Source: DATJLY01 sp035518375 (GTDB lineage: Bacteria; Pseudomonadota; Alphaproteobacteria; ATCC43930; CGMCC-115725). From it: 59,144 nucleotides of DNA. The position numbers and the translations under genes were made by a program. Positions 25,763 through 35,163 of the stretch are shown here, one piece after another; within the stretch, counting starts at the first letter, position 1, and every line of letters begins with the position of its first letter. The stretch spans positions 1 to 59,144 of the forward strand of contig DATIXQ010000038.1 of NCBI GenBank assembly GCA_035518375.1. The letters run 5' to 3'. Below the pieces are notes generated by a model. The model searched no databases. It was not told the origin of the DNA and worked only from the letters and a program-made list of their open reading frames with translations.

Positions 25763-26503
25763 CTACTTCGCCTTCTTCGCGATGACGCCGAGGAGGAGCC
25801 GCGCCTGGTCGGTGCAGCCCGCCTGGGCCAGCGCCATGGCGCGCGCCACGTCGCCGCCAGGGTCCTGCGAGGGCAGGATGTGGATCGTCGCGATCGCCGC
25901 GACATCCTGACCCGCCATCTCGAACGACACCATGTCCCCGTCGGCGAGCTGGAACGAGGCGGGCCAGGCTTGGCGCACCGCACCCTTGGTCCAGGTGAGC
26001 TTGGCCGCGCCGTCGCCGGTCAGCGACTTCACGCTCATGTCGCCGGCCGCGGCCGGGTCGTGCATGACGACAGCATGAGCGGGATCGGCAAGACAAATGT
26101 CGCCGCCGTCGCTCGCATCGATCGCATAGACGTCGGCAGGCGTGGCGACCGCGTTGTCGCGCCAATGCGATTCGACGGCACGCGCGACGCCGAGTTCGGT
26201 CTGCGTATGGTTGAGGAGCGCCGACAGCACGTGCGTGGCCCGGTCGCCCGGCACGCCCGGCCCATTGGGCGCGGGCGGCGGCCCCGAGAACGGGCCGTTG
26301 ATCGTGACCACCTGGCCCGCGTCGGAGATGAGCACCACGCGGCCCTGGGCCGGCACGTCGAGCTTGGCGCCCTTGGCGATCGTCGCGCCCTTGGCGACGG
26401 CGGGCACGGAGGAATCGATGACGACGTAATCCTGCGCTCGGGCCGGCGCGCACCAAACCGCGAGTGCAGCAATTGCTAGCGCGAGGCACCGGTTCTTTAA
26501 CAT
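25763..26503 (-). CDS. Secreted FecR-like protein of unknown function
   Basis: A 246-residue protein with a clear signal peptide (MLKNRCLALAIAALAVWCAPARA). The next part (about residues 25-75) reads VVIDSSVPAVAKGATIAKGAKLDVPAQGRVVLISDAG in two pieces and resembles the FecR beta-sandwich, with a start-then-threshold pattern. The rest is hydrophilic and I do not recognise it. It is convergent with the caspase gene (6-base gap) and divergent from acnA. FecR-type domains often accompany caspase or CHAT proteins in bacteria, so a joint role with the neighbouring caspase is possible but is inference only. Confidence 0.65.
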   Translation of the reverse strand: MLKNRCLALAIAALAVWCAPARAQDYVVIDSSVPAVAKGATIAKGAKLDVPAQGRVVLISDAGQVVTINGPFSGPPPAPNGPGVPGDRATHVLSALLNHTQTELGVARAVESHWRDNAVATPADVYAIDASDGGDICLADPAHAVVMHDPAAAGDMSVKSLTGDGAAKLTWTKGAVRQAWPASFQLADGDMVSFEMAGQDVAAIATIHILPSQDPGGDVARAMALAQAGCTDQARLLLGVIAKKAK

Positions 26504-26569
26504 TCGCGTCTAACCTCGGATCCGAAGGACCGGCGACGCGGGCGATTCGATCATAAATCCGCGCACCGC

Positions 26570-26609
26570 TCAAGCGCTAGGCGGGCGCGATTCGCGCCAT
26601 AGCGCTTGA
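26570..26609. repeat. Nested inverted repeat upstream of acnA
   Basis: TCAAGCGCTA at 26570-26579 and TAGCGCTTGA at 26600-26609 are perfect 10-bp arms. Inside them GGCGCG, a 3-base loop and CGCGCC form a second perfect stem. It lies 76 bases before the acnA start in the divergent promoter gap and has no U-tract. It could be an operator for a dimeric regulator or an mRNA leader structure. Confidence 0.6.
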
Positions 26610-26685
26610 TATCGCGCGCTGGAAGCAGTAGCAGCGCGAGTGCGCGGCGCCTTCCCGCGCCTGCCCCGCCGAGAGGAGCCGACCC

Positions 26686-29382
26686 TTGTCCGTCACCGGC
26701 CATGATTCGCTGAAATGCCGCCGCACGCTCGATGTCGGCGGCAAACGCTACGACTATTTCAGCCTCGAGGCCGCGGCAGCCGCGGCCGGGCTCGGCGACA
26801 TTGCGCGCTTGCCCTTCTCGCTCAAGGTGCTGCTCGAGAACCTGGTGCGGCTCGAGAACGGGCGTACGGTGACGGTCGATGACATCAAGGCGGTCGGCGC
26901 CTGGATGAAGAGCAAGACGTCCGAGCGCGAGATCGCATTCCGCCCCGCGCGCGTGCTGATGCAAGATCTGACGGGCGTGCCGGCCGTCGTCGATCTCGCG
27001 GCGATGCGCGAAGCGATGGGCGCCTTGGGCGGCGATCCGAAGCGGATCAATCCGCTCTCGCCGGTCGATCTCGTCATCGATCATTCGGTGATGGTCGACA
27101 ATTTCGGCAGCAAGGACGCGTTCGCGAAGAACGTGAAGATCGAGTTCGAGCGCAACGGCGAGCGCTATGCCTTTCTGCGCTGGGGCCAGGGCACGTTCGA
27201 CAATTTCCGCGTGGTGCCGCCCGGCACCGGCATTTGCCACCAGGTCAATCTCGAATACCTGGCGCAGGTGGTGTGGACGACCGACGAGGACAAGCGCACG
27301 GTCGCATATCCCGACACGCTCGTCGGCACCGATAGCCACACAACGATGGTGAACGGGCTCTCGGTTCTGGGCTGGGGCGTCGGCGGGATCGAGGCCGAGG
27401 CCGCGATGCTCGGCCAGCCCATTTCGATGGTGCTGCCGGAAGTGGTCGGCGTCAGGATGTCGGGCGCACTCAAGGAAGGCGCCACCGCGACCGACCTCGT
27501 TCTCACCGTGACGCAGATTCTGAGAAAGCGCGGCGTCGTCGGCCGCTTCGTCGAATTCTGCGGACCCGGCATCGCCAATCTCGCGCTGGCCGACCGCGCC
27601 ACCATCGGCAACATGGCGCCCGAATACGGCGCCACCTGCGGCTTCTTCCCGATCGATGCCGAGACGATCCGCTATCTCTCGCTGACCGGGCGCGATCCCG
27701 CGCGCGTCAAGCTGGTCGAGGCCTATGCCAAGGCGCAAGGCCTTTGGCATGACGAGAAGACGCCCGATCCCGTCTTCACCGACATGCTCGAACTCGACCT
27801 CGCGAGCGTCGAGCCGTCGCTTGCAGGACCGCGGCGGCCGCAGGATCGCGTTGCGCTCGGCGGCGTTGCCAAATCGTTCGCGAGCGAGCTGCCGAAGCTT
27901 GCCGCGACGCGCACCAAGAAGGCGGCGCCGGTCAAGGTCAAGGGCGCCAACTACGAGCTCGAGGACGGCGCCGTGGTGATTGCGGCGATCACGTCCTGCA
28001 CCAACACGTCGAATCCGAGCGTGATGCTCGCGGCAGGGCTCTTGGCACGCAACGCCGTGAAGCGCGGCGTGCGCGTCAAGCCGTGGGTCAAGACCTCGCT
28101 CGCGCCGGGAAGCCAGGTCGTCTCCGACTATTACGCGCAGACGGGCCTCCAGGACGACCTCGATGCGCTGGGCTTCACCCTCGCGGGTTATGGCTGCACC
28201 ACCTGCATTGGTAATTCCGGGCCCTTGCCCGATCCTATCGCCGAGGCGATCGAGGACGGCGATCTCGTTGCCGCGGCCGTGCTGTCGGGCAACCGCAATT
28301 TCGAGGGCCGCATCCATCCGCTGGTGCGCGCGAACTATCTCGCCTCGCCGCCGCTCGTCGTCGCCTATGCGATCGCGGGCTCGATGAACGTCGACGTAAC
28401 CCGCGATGCGATCGCGCAAGACGGCGACGGCAAGCCCGTCTATCTCCGCGACATCTGGCCCTCGAACCGCGACATCGCCGAGACCGTGGCGAAGGGCGTC
28501 GACGCGCCGATGTTCAGGAAGCGCTATGCCAATGTGTTCGAGGGCCCGGCGGAGTGGCAGAAGGTGAAGCTTCTCTCGGGCATGACGTTCTCGTGGGACA
28601 TGGGCTCGACCTATCTCGCCAACCCGCCTTATTTCGACCGCATGCCGAAGGAGCCGGCGCCGCTTTCCGATATCGCGATGGCGCGCGAGCTTGCCGTGCT
28701 CGGCGACAGCATCACGACCGACCACATCTCGCCCGCGGGCTCGATCAAGAAGGAGTCGCCCGCCGGCGAATACCTGCTCGAGCACCAGGTGCGGCCGGCC
28801 GAGTTCAATTCCTATGGCGCGCGCCGCGGCCATCACGAGGTAATGGTGCGCGGCACTTTCGCCAACATCCGCATCAAGAACGAGATGGTGCCGGGCGTCG
28901 AGGGCGGCATGACGAAGCACATGCCGGACGGCAAGGTCATGCCGATCTACGACGCCGCCATGCTCTATCAGAAGGAGGGCGTGCCGCTCGTCATCATCGC
29001 CGGCAAGGAATACGGCACCGGCTCATCGCGCGACTGGGCCGCGAAGGGCACGAAACTCCTGGGCGTCAAGGCGGTGGTCGTCGAGAGCTTCGAGCGTATC
29101 CATCGCTCGAACCTCGTCGGCATGGGCGTGCTGCCGCTCCAGTTCAAGGACGGCATGAGCCGGCAGAGCCTGAAACTTGATGGCAGCGAGCGCTTTGACA
29201 TCCTCGGCATCGCCTCCGGCCTGAAGCCGCGCGCGGAGCTGCAATGCCGCATCCACCGCGCCGATGGAAAGGTCGAGCAGATCGCGCTCCTCTGCCGCAT
29301 CGACACGGTCGACGAGCTCGAATATTTCCGCCACGGCGGCATCCTGCCCTACGTGCTGCGCAGCATGATGAAGGCGGCGTAG
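26686..29382 (+). CDS. acnA: Aconitate hydratase A
   Basis: An 898-residue TCA-cycle enzyme that interconverts citrate and isocitrate through a 4Fe-4S cluster. The cluster ligands are Cys438 in TSCTNTSNPS and Cys504 and Cys507 in GCTTCIGNSG, matching the spacing of AcnA/IRP1-type enzymes. The GSSRDWAAKG swivel-domain motif lies near residue 780. The start is a TTG at 26686 with GAGAGGAG seven bases upstream; the N-terminus (DSLKCRRTLDVGGKRYDYFS) matches the family and no ATG fits. The leader contains a long inverted repeat. Confidence 0.96.
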   Translation: MSVTGHDSLKCRRTLDVGGKRYDYFSLEAAAAAAGLGDIARLPFSLKVLLENLVRLENGRTVTVDDIKAVGAWMKSKTSEREIAFRPARVLMQDLTGVPAVVDLAAMREAMGALGGDPKRINPLSPVDLVIDHSVMVDNFGSKDAFAKNVKIEFERNGERYAFLRWGQGTFDNFRVVPPGTGICHQVNLEYLAQVVWTTDEDKRTVAYPDTLVGTDSHTTMVNGLSVLGWGVGGIEAEAAMLGQPISMVLPEVVGVRMSGALKEGATATDLVLTVTQILRKRGVVGRFVEFCGPGIANLALADRATIGNMAPEYGATCGFFPIDAETIRYLSLTGRDPARVKLVEAYAKAQGLWHDEKTPDPVFTDMLELDLASVEPSLAGPRRPQDRVALGGVAKSFASELPKLAATRTKKAAPVKVKGANYELEDGAVVIAAITSCTNTSNPSVMLAAGLLARNAVKRGVRVKPWVKTSLAPGSQVVSDYYAQTGLQDDLDALGFTLAGYGCTTCIGNSGPLPDPIAEAIEDGDLVAAAVLSGNRNFEGRIHPLVRANYLASPPLVVAYAIAGSMNVDVTRDAIAQDGDGKPVYLRDIWPSNRDIAETVAKGVDAPMFRKRYANVFEGPAEWQKVKLLSGMTFSWDMGSTYLANPPYFDRMPKEPAPLSDIAMARELAVLGDSITTDHISPAGSIKKESPAGEYLLEHQVRPAEFNSYGARRGHHEVMVRGTFANIRIKNEMVPGVEGGMTKHMPDGKVMPIYDAAMLYQKEGVPLVIIAGKEYGTGSSRDWAAKGTKLLGVKAVVVESFERIHRSNLVGMGVLPLQFKDGMSRQSLKLDGSERFDILGIASGLKPRAELQCRIHRADGKVEQIALLCRIDTVDELEYFRHGGILPYVLRSMMKAA

Positions 29383-29397
29383 GGCCGGCGGCGGTCG

Positions 29398-29715
29398 CTA
29401 TTTCAAGGGCGAGAACGCGGTCGGGACGAGGATCTTCGATTCCTGCGTCGCGATGAGGTGAGCCGGGTTGTTCTTGAGGTAGGCCTGCCATTCCGCCTCC
29501 TTCAGGAGTGCGGCGCGGCGCTGTTCACGGTCGGCGAGCGATTCATACGCCCAGACGTGGATCACCTGGTTGAGCGTACCCAATTCGGTGGTGAAGAACC
29601 CGACGAGCCGGCCGAGCACCCGCTTCTGCACCGGAAGCCCATTCTTCTCGTAATAGTCGAGCCATTCCCGAGCCTTGCCGGGATGCATCGTGTACGTGCG
29701 CATTTCGACGATCAT
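29398..29715 (-). CDS. NIPSNAP family protein
   Basis: A 105-residue ferredoxin-like alpha/beta protein with the NIPSNAP pattern: MIVEMRTYTMHPGKAREWL at the start, then LGRLVGFFTTELGTLNQVIHVWAYES. Members are small dimeric proteins of uncertain function, some near catabolic enzymes. The start is the ATG at 29715; longer readings add unrelated residues. It is convergent with acnA and divergent from the DUF1223 gene. Confidence 0.85.
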   Translation of the reverse strand: MIVEMRTYTMHPGKAREWLDYYEKNGLPVQKRVLGRLVGFFTTELGTLNQVIHVWAYESLADREQRRAALLKEAEWQAYLKNNPAHLIATQESKILVPTAFSPLK

Positions 29716-29827
29716 CGTTTCGCTCCCGTTAACTTCGATCACGAAAACGATAACACGGGCCGGGGCTTCACCAAGGCGTGATTCCCGGTGACTTGGCGCG
29801 GCGTGTCCGGCGCGGCAGGATGAGGGC

Positions 29828-30553
29828 ATGCGGGCTCTCAGCGCTCTCGCCCTTTTCGCCGTGCTCCTGGCCCTGCCCGCCGCGGCAGCCGAGCGCGAGC
29901 CCGTGGTGGTTGAGCTCTACACCTCGCAAGGCTGCAACTCGTGTCCGCCGGCCGATGCCTATTTGGGCGAGCTGGCGTCGCGGCACGACCTTCTGCCCCT
30001 GGCCTTCCACGTCGATTACTGGAACTACATCGGCTGGACCGATCCGTTCGCGAAACCGTGGGCAACGGCGCGCCAGCGCGGCTACTTGAAGAGCCTCAAC
30101 GAGCGTTTCGTCTACACGCCGCAAATCGTCGTGGCGGGCGCGGCGCAGGGGGTGGGCTCGGACCGCGACGTGATCGAAGGGCTGATTCGCACCGCCGTAT
30201 CGCACGAGCAGCAGCCGCTCGATCTCGCGCTGCGCTGGCGCGAGGACGGCGCGCTTCTCGTCGATGTCGGCGCCGGCCAATCGCCGGAGAAGTCGCCCGC
30301 CGACATCTGGCTCGTCGGTTATGACAAGCCGCACCAGACCGAGGTCTTGCGCGGCGAGAATGCCGGCCGGACCGCGACCGACTACCAGGCGGTGCGCAGC
30401 TATCGCCGCATCGGCGCGTGGCCCGGGTGGTCGCTCGAGCTGGTGGTGCCACAGAACGAGACGACCGGGCTCGGCACCGGCGGCATCGCCGTGCTGGTGC
30501 AGGCCGCCGGGCTCGGCCCCGTGCTCGCCGCCCGCCGCATCGATCCGCGCTAA
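29828..30553 (+). CDS. DUF1223 family secreted thioredoxin-like protein
   Basis: A 241-residue protein with a signal peptide (residues 1-20, cut after AAA) and a thioredoxin-like N-terminal part with SQGCNSCPPAD (a CxxC pair near residues 36-39), followed by HVDYWNYIGWTDPFA and TPQIVVAG, which define DUF1223. Some members are annotated as periplasmic or secreted thiol-redox proteins; no substrate is known. I recall this gene commonly following acnA in alphaproteobacteria, and that order is kept here with the NIPSNAP gene between. The stop overlaps the convergent htpG stop by 4 bases. Confidence 0.88.
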   Translation: MRALSALALFAVLLALPAAAAEREPVVVELYTSQGCNSCPPADAYLGELASRHDLLPLAFHVDYWNYIGWTDPFAKPWATARQRGYLKSLNERFVYTPQIVVAGAAQGVGSDRDVIEGLIRTAVSHEQQPLDLALRWREDGALLVDVGAGQSPEKSPADIWLVGYDKPHQTEVLRGENAGRTATDYQAVRSYRRIGAWPGWSLELVVPQNETTGLGTGGIAVLVQAAGLGPVLAARRIDPR

Positions 30554-32412
30554 GTCGGCTCGAGCCCCTTCGCCAGAAGCCCCGACATGCGGCGCGCGAA
30601 CGCCGCGGGATCAGGCAGCGCCTCGCCTTCGAGGATGCGCGCCTGATCGAGGAGGAGCCAGGCGAAATCCTTGAGCGCGTCGCCGGCACCCTCCTTGCCC
30701 GCGAGATCGGCAAGCCGCTCGATCAGCGGATGGCGCGGGTTGATCTCGAGGATGCGCTTGGCCTCGGCCGCAAGCTGGCGATGCTGCTTCAAAAGCCGCT
30801 CGAGGTGGATGTCGAGGTCGCCCTCATCGGCGACGAGGCAGACGGCACTGTCGGTGAGGCGCGCGGAGGCGCGCACGTCTTTCACCGCATCGCCGAGCGA
30901 AAGCTTCACGAGCGCGATGAGGCTCGCGACGGCGCCGTCCTGCTTCGGATCGGCCTTGGGCGCGTCGGGCGCGGCGAATTTCTCGAGATCGGCCTGCCCG
31001 CGCGTCACCGACTTGAAGGGATGCTTCTTGTACTCGCCGATCGCCGGCATCCAGAAATCGTCGACCGCATCGGCGAGAAGCAGCACTTCGATCTGCCGCG
31101 CGCGGAAGCCCTCGAGCTGGGGACTCCTGGCGGCAGCCTCGGCGCTGTCGCCCGTCACCGTGTAGATCGCCTCCTGACCCGGCTTCATGCGTCCGACATA
31201 ATCGTCGAGCGAGACGAGTCCGTCCCCGCCCGTGCTGCGAAAGCGCGCGAGCCCCAGAAGCTCGTCGCGATGCTCGGTGTCCTCGTAGAGCCCCTCTTTC
31301 AGCACCGCGCCGAAATTGTCCCAGAACGTGTCGTATTCGGCGGGCGCATCCTTCGCCTTGCGGCCAAGCTCGCCCAAGATGCGCCGCGCGATCTGGCCGC
31401 GCATCTTGGCGAGCATCGGGTTCTTCTGCAGCATCTCGCGGCTGATGTTGAGCGGCAAATCCTCGGAATCGACGACGCCGCGCAGAAAGCGCAGATAGGG
31501 CGGCAGCAATTCCTGGCAATCGTCGGTGATGAAGACGCGCCGCACATAGAGCCGCGCGCAGTTCTTGCGCGCAGGATCGAACAGGTCGAAGGGCTTCGTT
31601 GCCGGCACGAAGAGCAGGGTCGTGTATTCGTAGGTGCCCTCGGCCTTGGCGTGGATCGTCAGCCACGGATCATCGAAGCCGTGGCCGACATGGTGATAGA
31701 ACTCCTTGTACTGCTCGTCGGTGATCTCGCTCTTGGCGCGCGTCCAGAGCGCGGCGGCATGGTTCACCGTCTCCTTCTTGCCTTGCGCCTCGACCACGAT
31801 CGGCAGCGCGACATGATCGGAATATGTGCGCACGATGCGCTTCAGGCGCTCGGCATCGGCATAATCCGCGTCCTCGTCATGGAGGCTCAGCGTGATGACG
31901 GTGCCGCGGCCCGGCTTCTCGGCCGGCTCGACCGCGAACTCGCCCTTGCCGTTCGAGACCCAGCGCCACGCCTCGCTTTCGCCCGCCTTCCTCGAGACGA
32001 CCTCGACCTCGCGCGCCACCATGAAGGCCGAGTAGAATCCGACGCCGAATTGGCCGATCAGCGCTACATCCTTCTTGGCGTCGCCCGACAGCTCCTTGAC
32101 GAAGGCGGCCGTGCCGGAGCGCGCGATCGTGCCGAGATTGTCGATCAGATCCTGACGGTTCATGCCGATACCATTGTCGGCGATGGTGATCGTGCGCTTC
32201 CCTTTGTCGGGCACGATCGTGACCTTGAGCTCGGGGTCCCCGCCGAGGAGTGCCGGATCGGTGATCGCGGCATAACGCAGCCGATCGCAGGCATCGGACG
32301 CGTTGCTGATCAGCTCGCGCAGGAATACGTCCTTATTGCTGTAGAGCGAGTGCGCAACGATCTCGAGAAGGCGGCTCACCTCCGCCTGGAAGCTCAACGT
32401 CTCGCCTGGCAT
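30550..32412 (-). CDS. htpG: Molecular chaperone HtpG (Hsp90)
   Basis: A 620-residue Hsp90 with the N-terminal GHKL ATPase (ELISNASDACDRLRY near residue 30, DNGIGMN near 80, GQFGVGFYSAFMV near 120), middle domain and C-terminal dimerisation domain. It remodels client proteins in the cytoplasm together with DnaK. The ATG at 32412 is chosen because MPGETLSFQAEVSRLL matches the family and because a sigma-32-like promoter lies just upstream. An in-frame start at 32451 would lie inside that promoter. Confidence 0.95.
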   Translation of the reverse strand: MPGETLSFQAEVSRLLEIVAHSLYSNKDVFLRELISNASDACDRLRYAAITDPALLGGDPELKVTIVPDKGKRTITIADNGIGMNRQDLIDNLGTIARSGTAAFVKELSGDAKKDVALIGQFGVGFYSAFMVAREVEVVSRKAGESEAWRWVSNGKGEFAVEPAEKPGRGTVITLSLHDEDADYADAERLKRIVRTYSDHVALPIVVEAQGKKETVNHAAALWTRAKSEITDEQYKEFYHHVGHGFDDPWLTIHAKAEGTYEYTTLLFVPATKPFDLFDPARKNCARLYVRRVFITDDCQELLPPYLRFLRGVVDSEDLPLNISREMLQKNPMLAKMRGQIARRILGELGRKAKDAPAEYDTFWDNFGAVLKEGLYEDTEHRDELLGLARFRSTGGDGLVSLDDYVGRMKPGQEAIYTVTGDSAEAAARSPQLEGFRARQIEVLLLADAVDDFWMPAIGEYKKHPFKSVTRGQADLEKFAAPDAPKADPKQDGAVASLIALVKLSLGDAVKDVRASARLTDSAVCLVADEGDLDIHLERLLKQHRQLAAEAKRILEINPRHPLIERLADLAGKEGAGDALKDFAWLLLDQARILEGEALPDPAAFARRMSGLLAKGLEPT

Positions 32413-32451
32413 GGTCCTACCCGGATGCTCCTTGTTTGGCCCCGCGCGCAC

Positions 32452-32480
32452 ATTTGGGCAAAACGCCCGTCCGCTTCAAC
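32452..32480 (-). promoter_or_regulatory. Possible sigma-32 (RpoH) promoter of htpG
   Basis: On the minus strand GTTGAA (32480-32475) is followed after 16 bases by CCCAAAT (32458-32452), similar to the heat-shock consensus CTTGAA and CCCCATnT. It lies about 40 bases before the htpG ATG. The match is imperfect and is called mostly because the gene is a heat-shock chaperone. Confidence 0.35.
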
Positions 32481-32554
32481 CCCTTGATCCCGCGTGCAAA
32501 CTAGTTAGGCTTTAGAGTGGGCAAGATAAGCAATTGCAAGGGGAAGGAAATACC

Positions 32555-33883
32555 ATGGCCACAATCACCAGCAGCGGCCCCGCGCTCCCGGCCGAAGAGC
32601 ATTCGCGCCAGCTCCGCCGTGCCGTCGTCGCGGCGACGATCGGCACCACGATCGAGTGGTACGATTTCTTCCTCTACAGCACCATGGCCGGCCTCGTGTT
32701 CGGCAAGCTCTTTTTCCCGAATCAGACGCCGCTGACCGCGACCTTGAATGCATTTGGCATCTACTTCATCGGCTTCATCGCGCGGCCCATCGGCGCCGCC
32801 ATCTTCGGCCATTACGGCGACCGTATCGGGCGCAAATCGACGCTTATCGCGACCCTGATGCTGATGGGCATCTCGACGTTCCTCGTGGCGTTCGTGCCCG
32901 GCTACAACTCGATCGGCATCTGGGGCGCGATCATTCTCACCATCCTGCGCACGCTGCAGGGGATCGGTGTCGGCGGCGAATGGGGCGGCTCGGTGCTCTT
33001 GTCGATGGAATGGGCGCGCCACACCGGCCAGCGCGGGCTGGTCGCCTCGTGGCCGCAGTTCGGCGTGCCCGCGGGCCTCTTCATCGCCAACCTCGCGGTC
33101 CTCTCGTTCAGCCAGATGTCGGGCGACGCGTTCATCAGCTGGGGCTGGCGGGTGCCGTTCTTCCTCTCGATCGTTCTCGTCGCGATCGGGCTGTGGATCC
33201 GGCTCGGCATCCTCGAGACGCCGGTTTTCCAGGCTCTCGTCAAGGACCGGAAGATCGAGAAGGCGCCGATGCTCGAGGTGTGCCGGAAGCAGCCGGGCGC
33301 CATGATCCTGTCGGCCTTGGCGCGCATGTCGGAGCAGGCGCCGTTCTACATCTTCACCGCCTTCATCTTCGCCTATGGCACCGGCACGCTCAAAATGTCG
33401 CGCGACATGCTGTTGACGGCGGTGCTCGTCGCGTCGTGCGTGTCGTTCTTCTCGATCCCGATCTCGGGTCATATCTCCGACAAGATCGGGCGCAAAAGGA
33501 TGTACCTCATCGGCGCCGCGACGATGGGCGTGTTCGGATTCGTCTATTTCGGACTGCTCGACACGATGGCGCCGGTCGCGATCTTTCTCGCGATCGTGCT
33601 GTCGCTCATTCCGCACGACATGCAGTATGGACCGCAGGCGGCCTTGATCGCCGAGAGCTTCACGCCGCGATTGCGCTATAGCGGCGCCTCGATGGGCTAT
33701 CAGCTCGCCTCGATCATTGCCGGCGGGCCGGCTCCGTTGATCGCGACGGCGCTCTTCGCCGCCTACAAGACGGGCTGGGTGATCGCGCTCTATATCCTGC
33801 TCTGCTCCGTCATCACGATCATCGCGACGGCGTTCATGCAGGATTACACCGGCAAGGACATCTCGGCCGAATACGACCGCTGA
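32555..33883 (+). CDS. MHS-family MFS transporter
   Basis: A 442-residue major facilitator protein with about 12 helices. The N-terminal GTTIEWYDFFLYSTMAGLVF segment and the loop GDRIGRKSTL are diagnostic of the metabolite:H+ symporter (MHS) group, which imports dicarboxylates, shikimate, alpha-ketoglutarate or osmolytes. The substrate is not deducible. The start is the ATG at 32555 behind GGGGAAGGAAA. It is divergent from htpG and convergent with dctA, with no gap between stop codons. Confidence 0.88.
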   Translation: MATITSSGPALPAEEHSRQLRRAVVAATIGTTIEWYDFFLYSTMAGLVFGKLFFPNQTPLTATLNAFGIYFIGFIARPIGAAIFGHYGDRIGRKSTLIATLMLMGISTFLVAFVPGYNSIGIWGAIILTILRTLQGIGVGGEWGGSVLLSMEWARHTGQRGLVASWPQFGVPAGLFIANLAVLSFSQMSGDAFISWGWRVPFFLSIVLVAIGLWIRLGILETPVFQALVKDRKIEKAPMLEVCRKQPGAMILSALARMSEQAPFYIFTAFIFAYGTGTLKMSRDMLLTAVLVASCVSFFSIPISGHISDKIGRKRMYLIGAATMGVFGFVYFGLLDTMAPVAIFLAIVLSLIPHDMQYGPQAALIAESFTPRLRYSGASMGYQLASIIAGGPAPLIATALFAAYKTGWVIALYILLCSVITIIATAFMQDYTGKDISAEYDR

Positions 33884-35149
33884 CTATTCGGCCGCGGCCG
33901 GCGCCAGGTTGTCGAGCACTTCCGCGGCCCGCGCCTCGTCAAGCTCTCCCATCCACTTCGCCACCACCACGGTGGCGAAGATGTTGCTGAAGAGATTGGT
34001 GATGGCGCGGATCTCGGACATGAAGCGGTCGATGCCGAGTAGGAGCGCCAAACCGCCGATCGGCAGCACGCCCGCCGCGGGCAGCGTCGCCGCAAGCGCG
34101 ACGAAGCCCGCCCCGGCGATGCCGGCCGCGCCCTTCGAGGTGAACAGCATGATGAACAGGATCGAGAACTGCTGTCCCACGCTCAGATTGATGTCGCAGG
34201 CTTGCGCGATGAACAGCACCGAGAGCGTCATGTAGATGGCGGTGCCGTTGGTGTTGAAGGAGAACCCGGCCGGCAGCACGAGCCCCACCACCTCCTCCGA
34301 ACACCCCATCTTCTCCAGCTTGTCGATCGAGCGCGGGATCATCGCCTCGCCCGAGGTCGCGGCGAAGGTGATGAGCAGCTCCTCCTTGAAGTAGCGCACG
34401 ATCTTCCACACGCGCAGCCCGAAGATGCGGGCGATGAGGCCGAAGCCTATGAGCGCAAAGAGGATCGAGGTGACATAAACGCTGGCGATGAGCTTCGCCA
34501 GACCTTCGAGCGTGCCGAAGCCGAACTTGCCGATGGTGAAGGCGATGGCGCCGAAAGCGGCGATCGGTGCCAGGTACATCACGTAGCGCACGACACCGAA
34601 AATCGCCTGCATGAAGTCGTCCATGAGGACGACGAGGCGTTGGCCGCGCTCGCCCAGATGGCAGAGCGCAAAGCCGAACAGAACCGCCATGACGAGGACC
34701 GGCATGATCTCGCCCTTGGCGATATCGCCGACCATGTTGGTCGGCACCATGTGCAGCAGAAACTCGACGATGGTGAAGGCCTTGGCGCCGGTGACGAAAG
34801 TATCCACCGATTTCGTATTGAGCGACGCCGGATCGATGTGGAGCCCCGCGCCCGGCTGCAGCACGTTGCCGACGATAATGCCGACGATGAGCGCGATGGT
34901 CGTCACCACCTCGAAATAGATGAGAGCGCGCAGCCCGACGACGCCGACGCGGCGCATGTCGCCCATCTTGGCAATGCCGACCGCGACCGTGGTGAAGATG
35001 ATGACGGGAACGACGGCGCGGATGAGGCTGATGAACGCGTCGCCCAGCGGCTTCAGCCCGACGCCGAGCCCGGGATTGAGCTCGCCGACGAGGACCCCCA
35101 AGGCGATGCCGATCAGCACCTGGACGTAAAGTTTCTTCAAAAGTGCCAT
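33884..35149 (-). CDS. dctA: C4-dicarboxylate transporter DctA
   Basis: A 421-residue member of the dicarboxylate/amino acid:cation symporter family. It has eight helices and two re-entrant loops; family motifs are FAATSGEAMIPRSIDKLEKMG, NTNGTAIYMTLSVLFIAQA and SKGAAGIAGAGFVALAATL in adjoining segments. It imports succinate, fumarate and malate with protons or sodium. The ATG at 35149 has GGAGGG upstream. The frame stays open far beyond it through the alcohol dehydrogenase gene, which is a coding shadow and not a fusion. It follows the dehydrogenase gene by 14 bases. Confidence 0.9.
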   Translation of the reverse strand: MALLKKLYVQVLIGIALGVLVGELNPGLGVGLKPLGDAFISLIRAVVPVIIFTTVAVGIAKMGDMRRVGVVGLRALIYFEVVTTIALIVGIIVGNVLQPGAGLHIDPASLNTKSVDTFVTGAKAFTIVEFLLHMVPTNMVGDIAKGEIMPVLVMAVLFGFALCHLGERGQRLVVLMDDFMQAIFGVVRYVMYLAPIAAFGAIAFTIGKFGFGTLEGLAKLIASVYVTSILFALIGFGLIARIFGLRVWKIVRYFKEELLITFAATSGEAMIPRSIDKLEKMGCSEEVVGLVLPAGFSFNTNGTAIYMTLSVLFIAQACDINLSVGQQFSILFIMLFTSKGAAGIAGAGFVALAATLPAAGVLPIGGLALLLGIDRFMSEIRAITNLFSNIFATVVVAKWMGELDEARAAEVLDNLAPAAAE

Positions 35150-35163
35150 CGTTGCCCTCCAGT

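Noticed and set aside
26551..28920. 789-codon minus-strand open frame opposite acnA
   Set aside because: It is antisense to a well-supported aconitase and has no family features.
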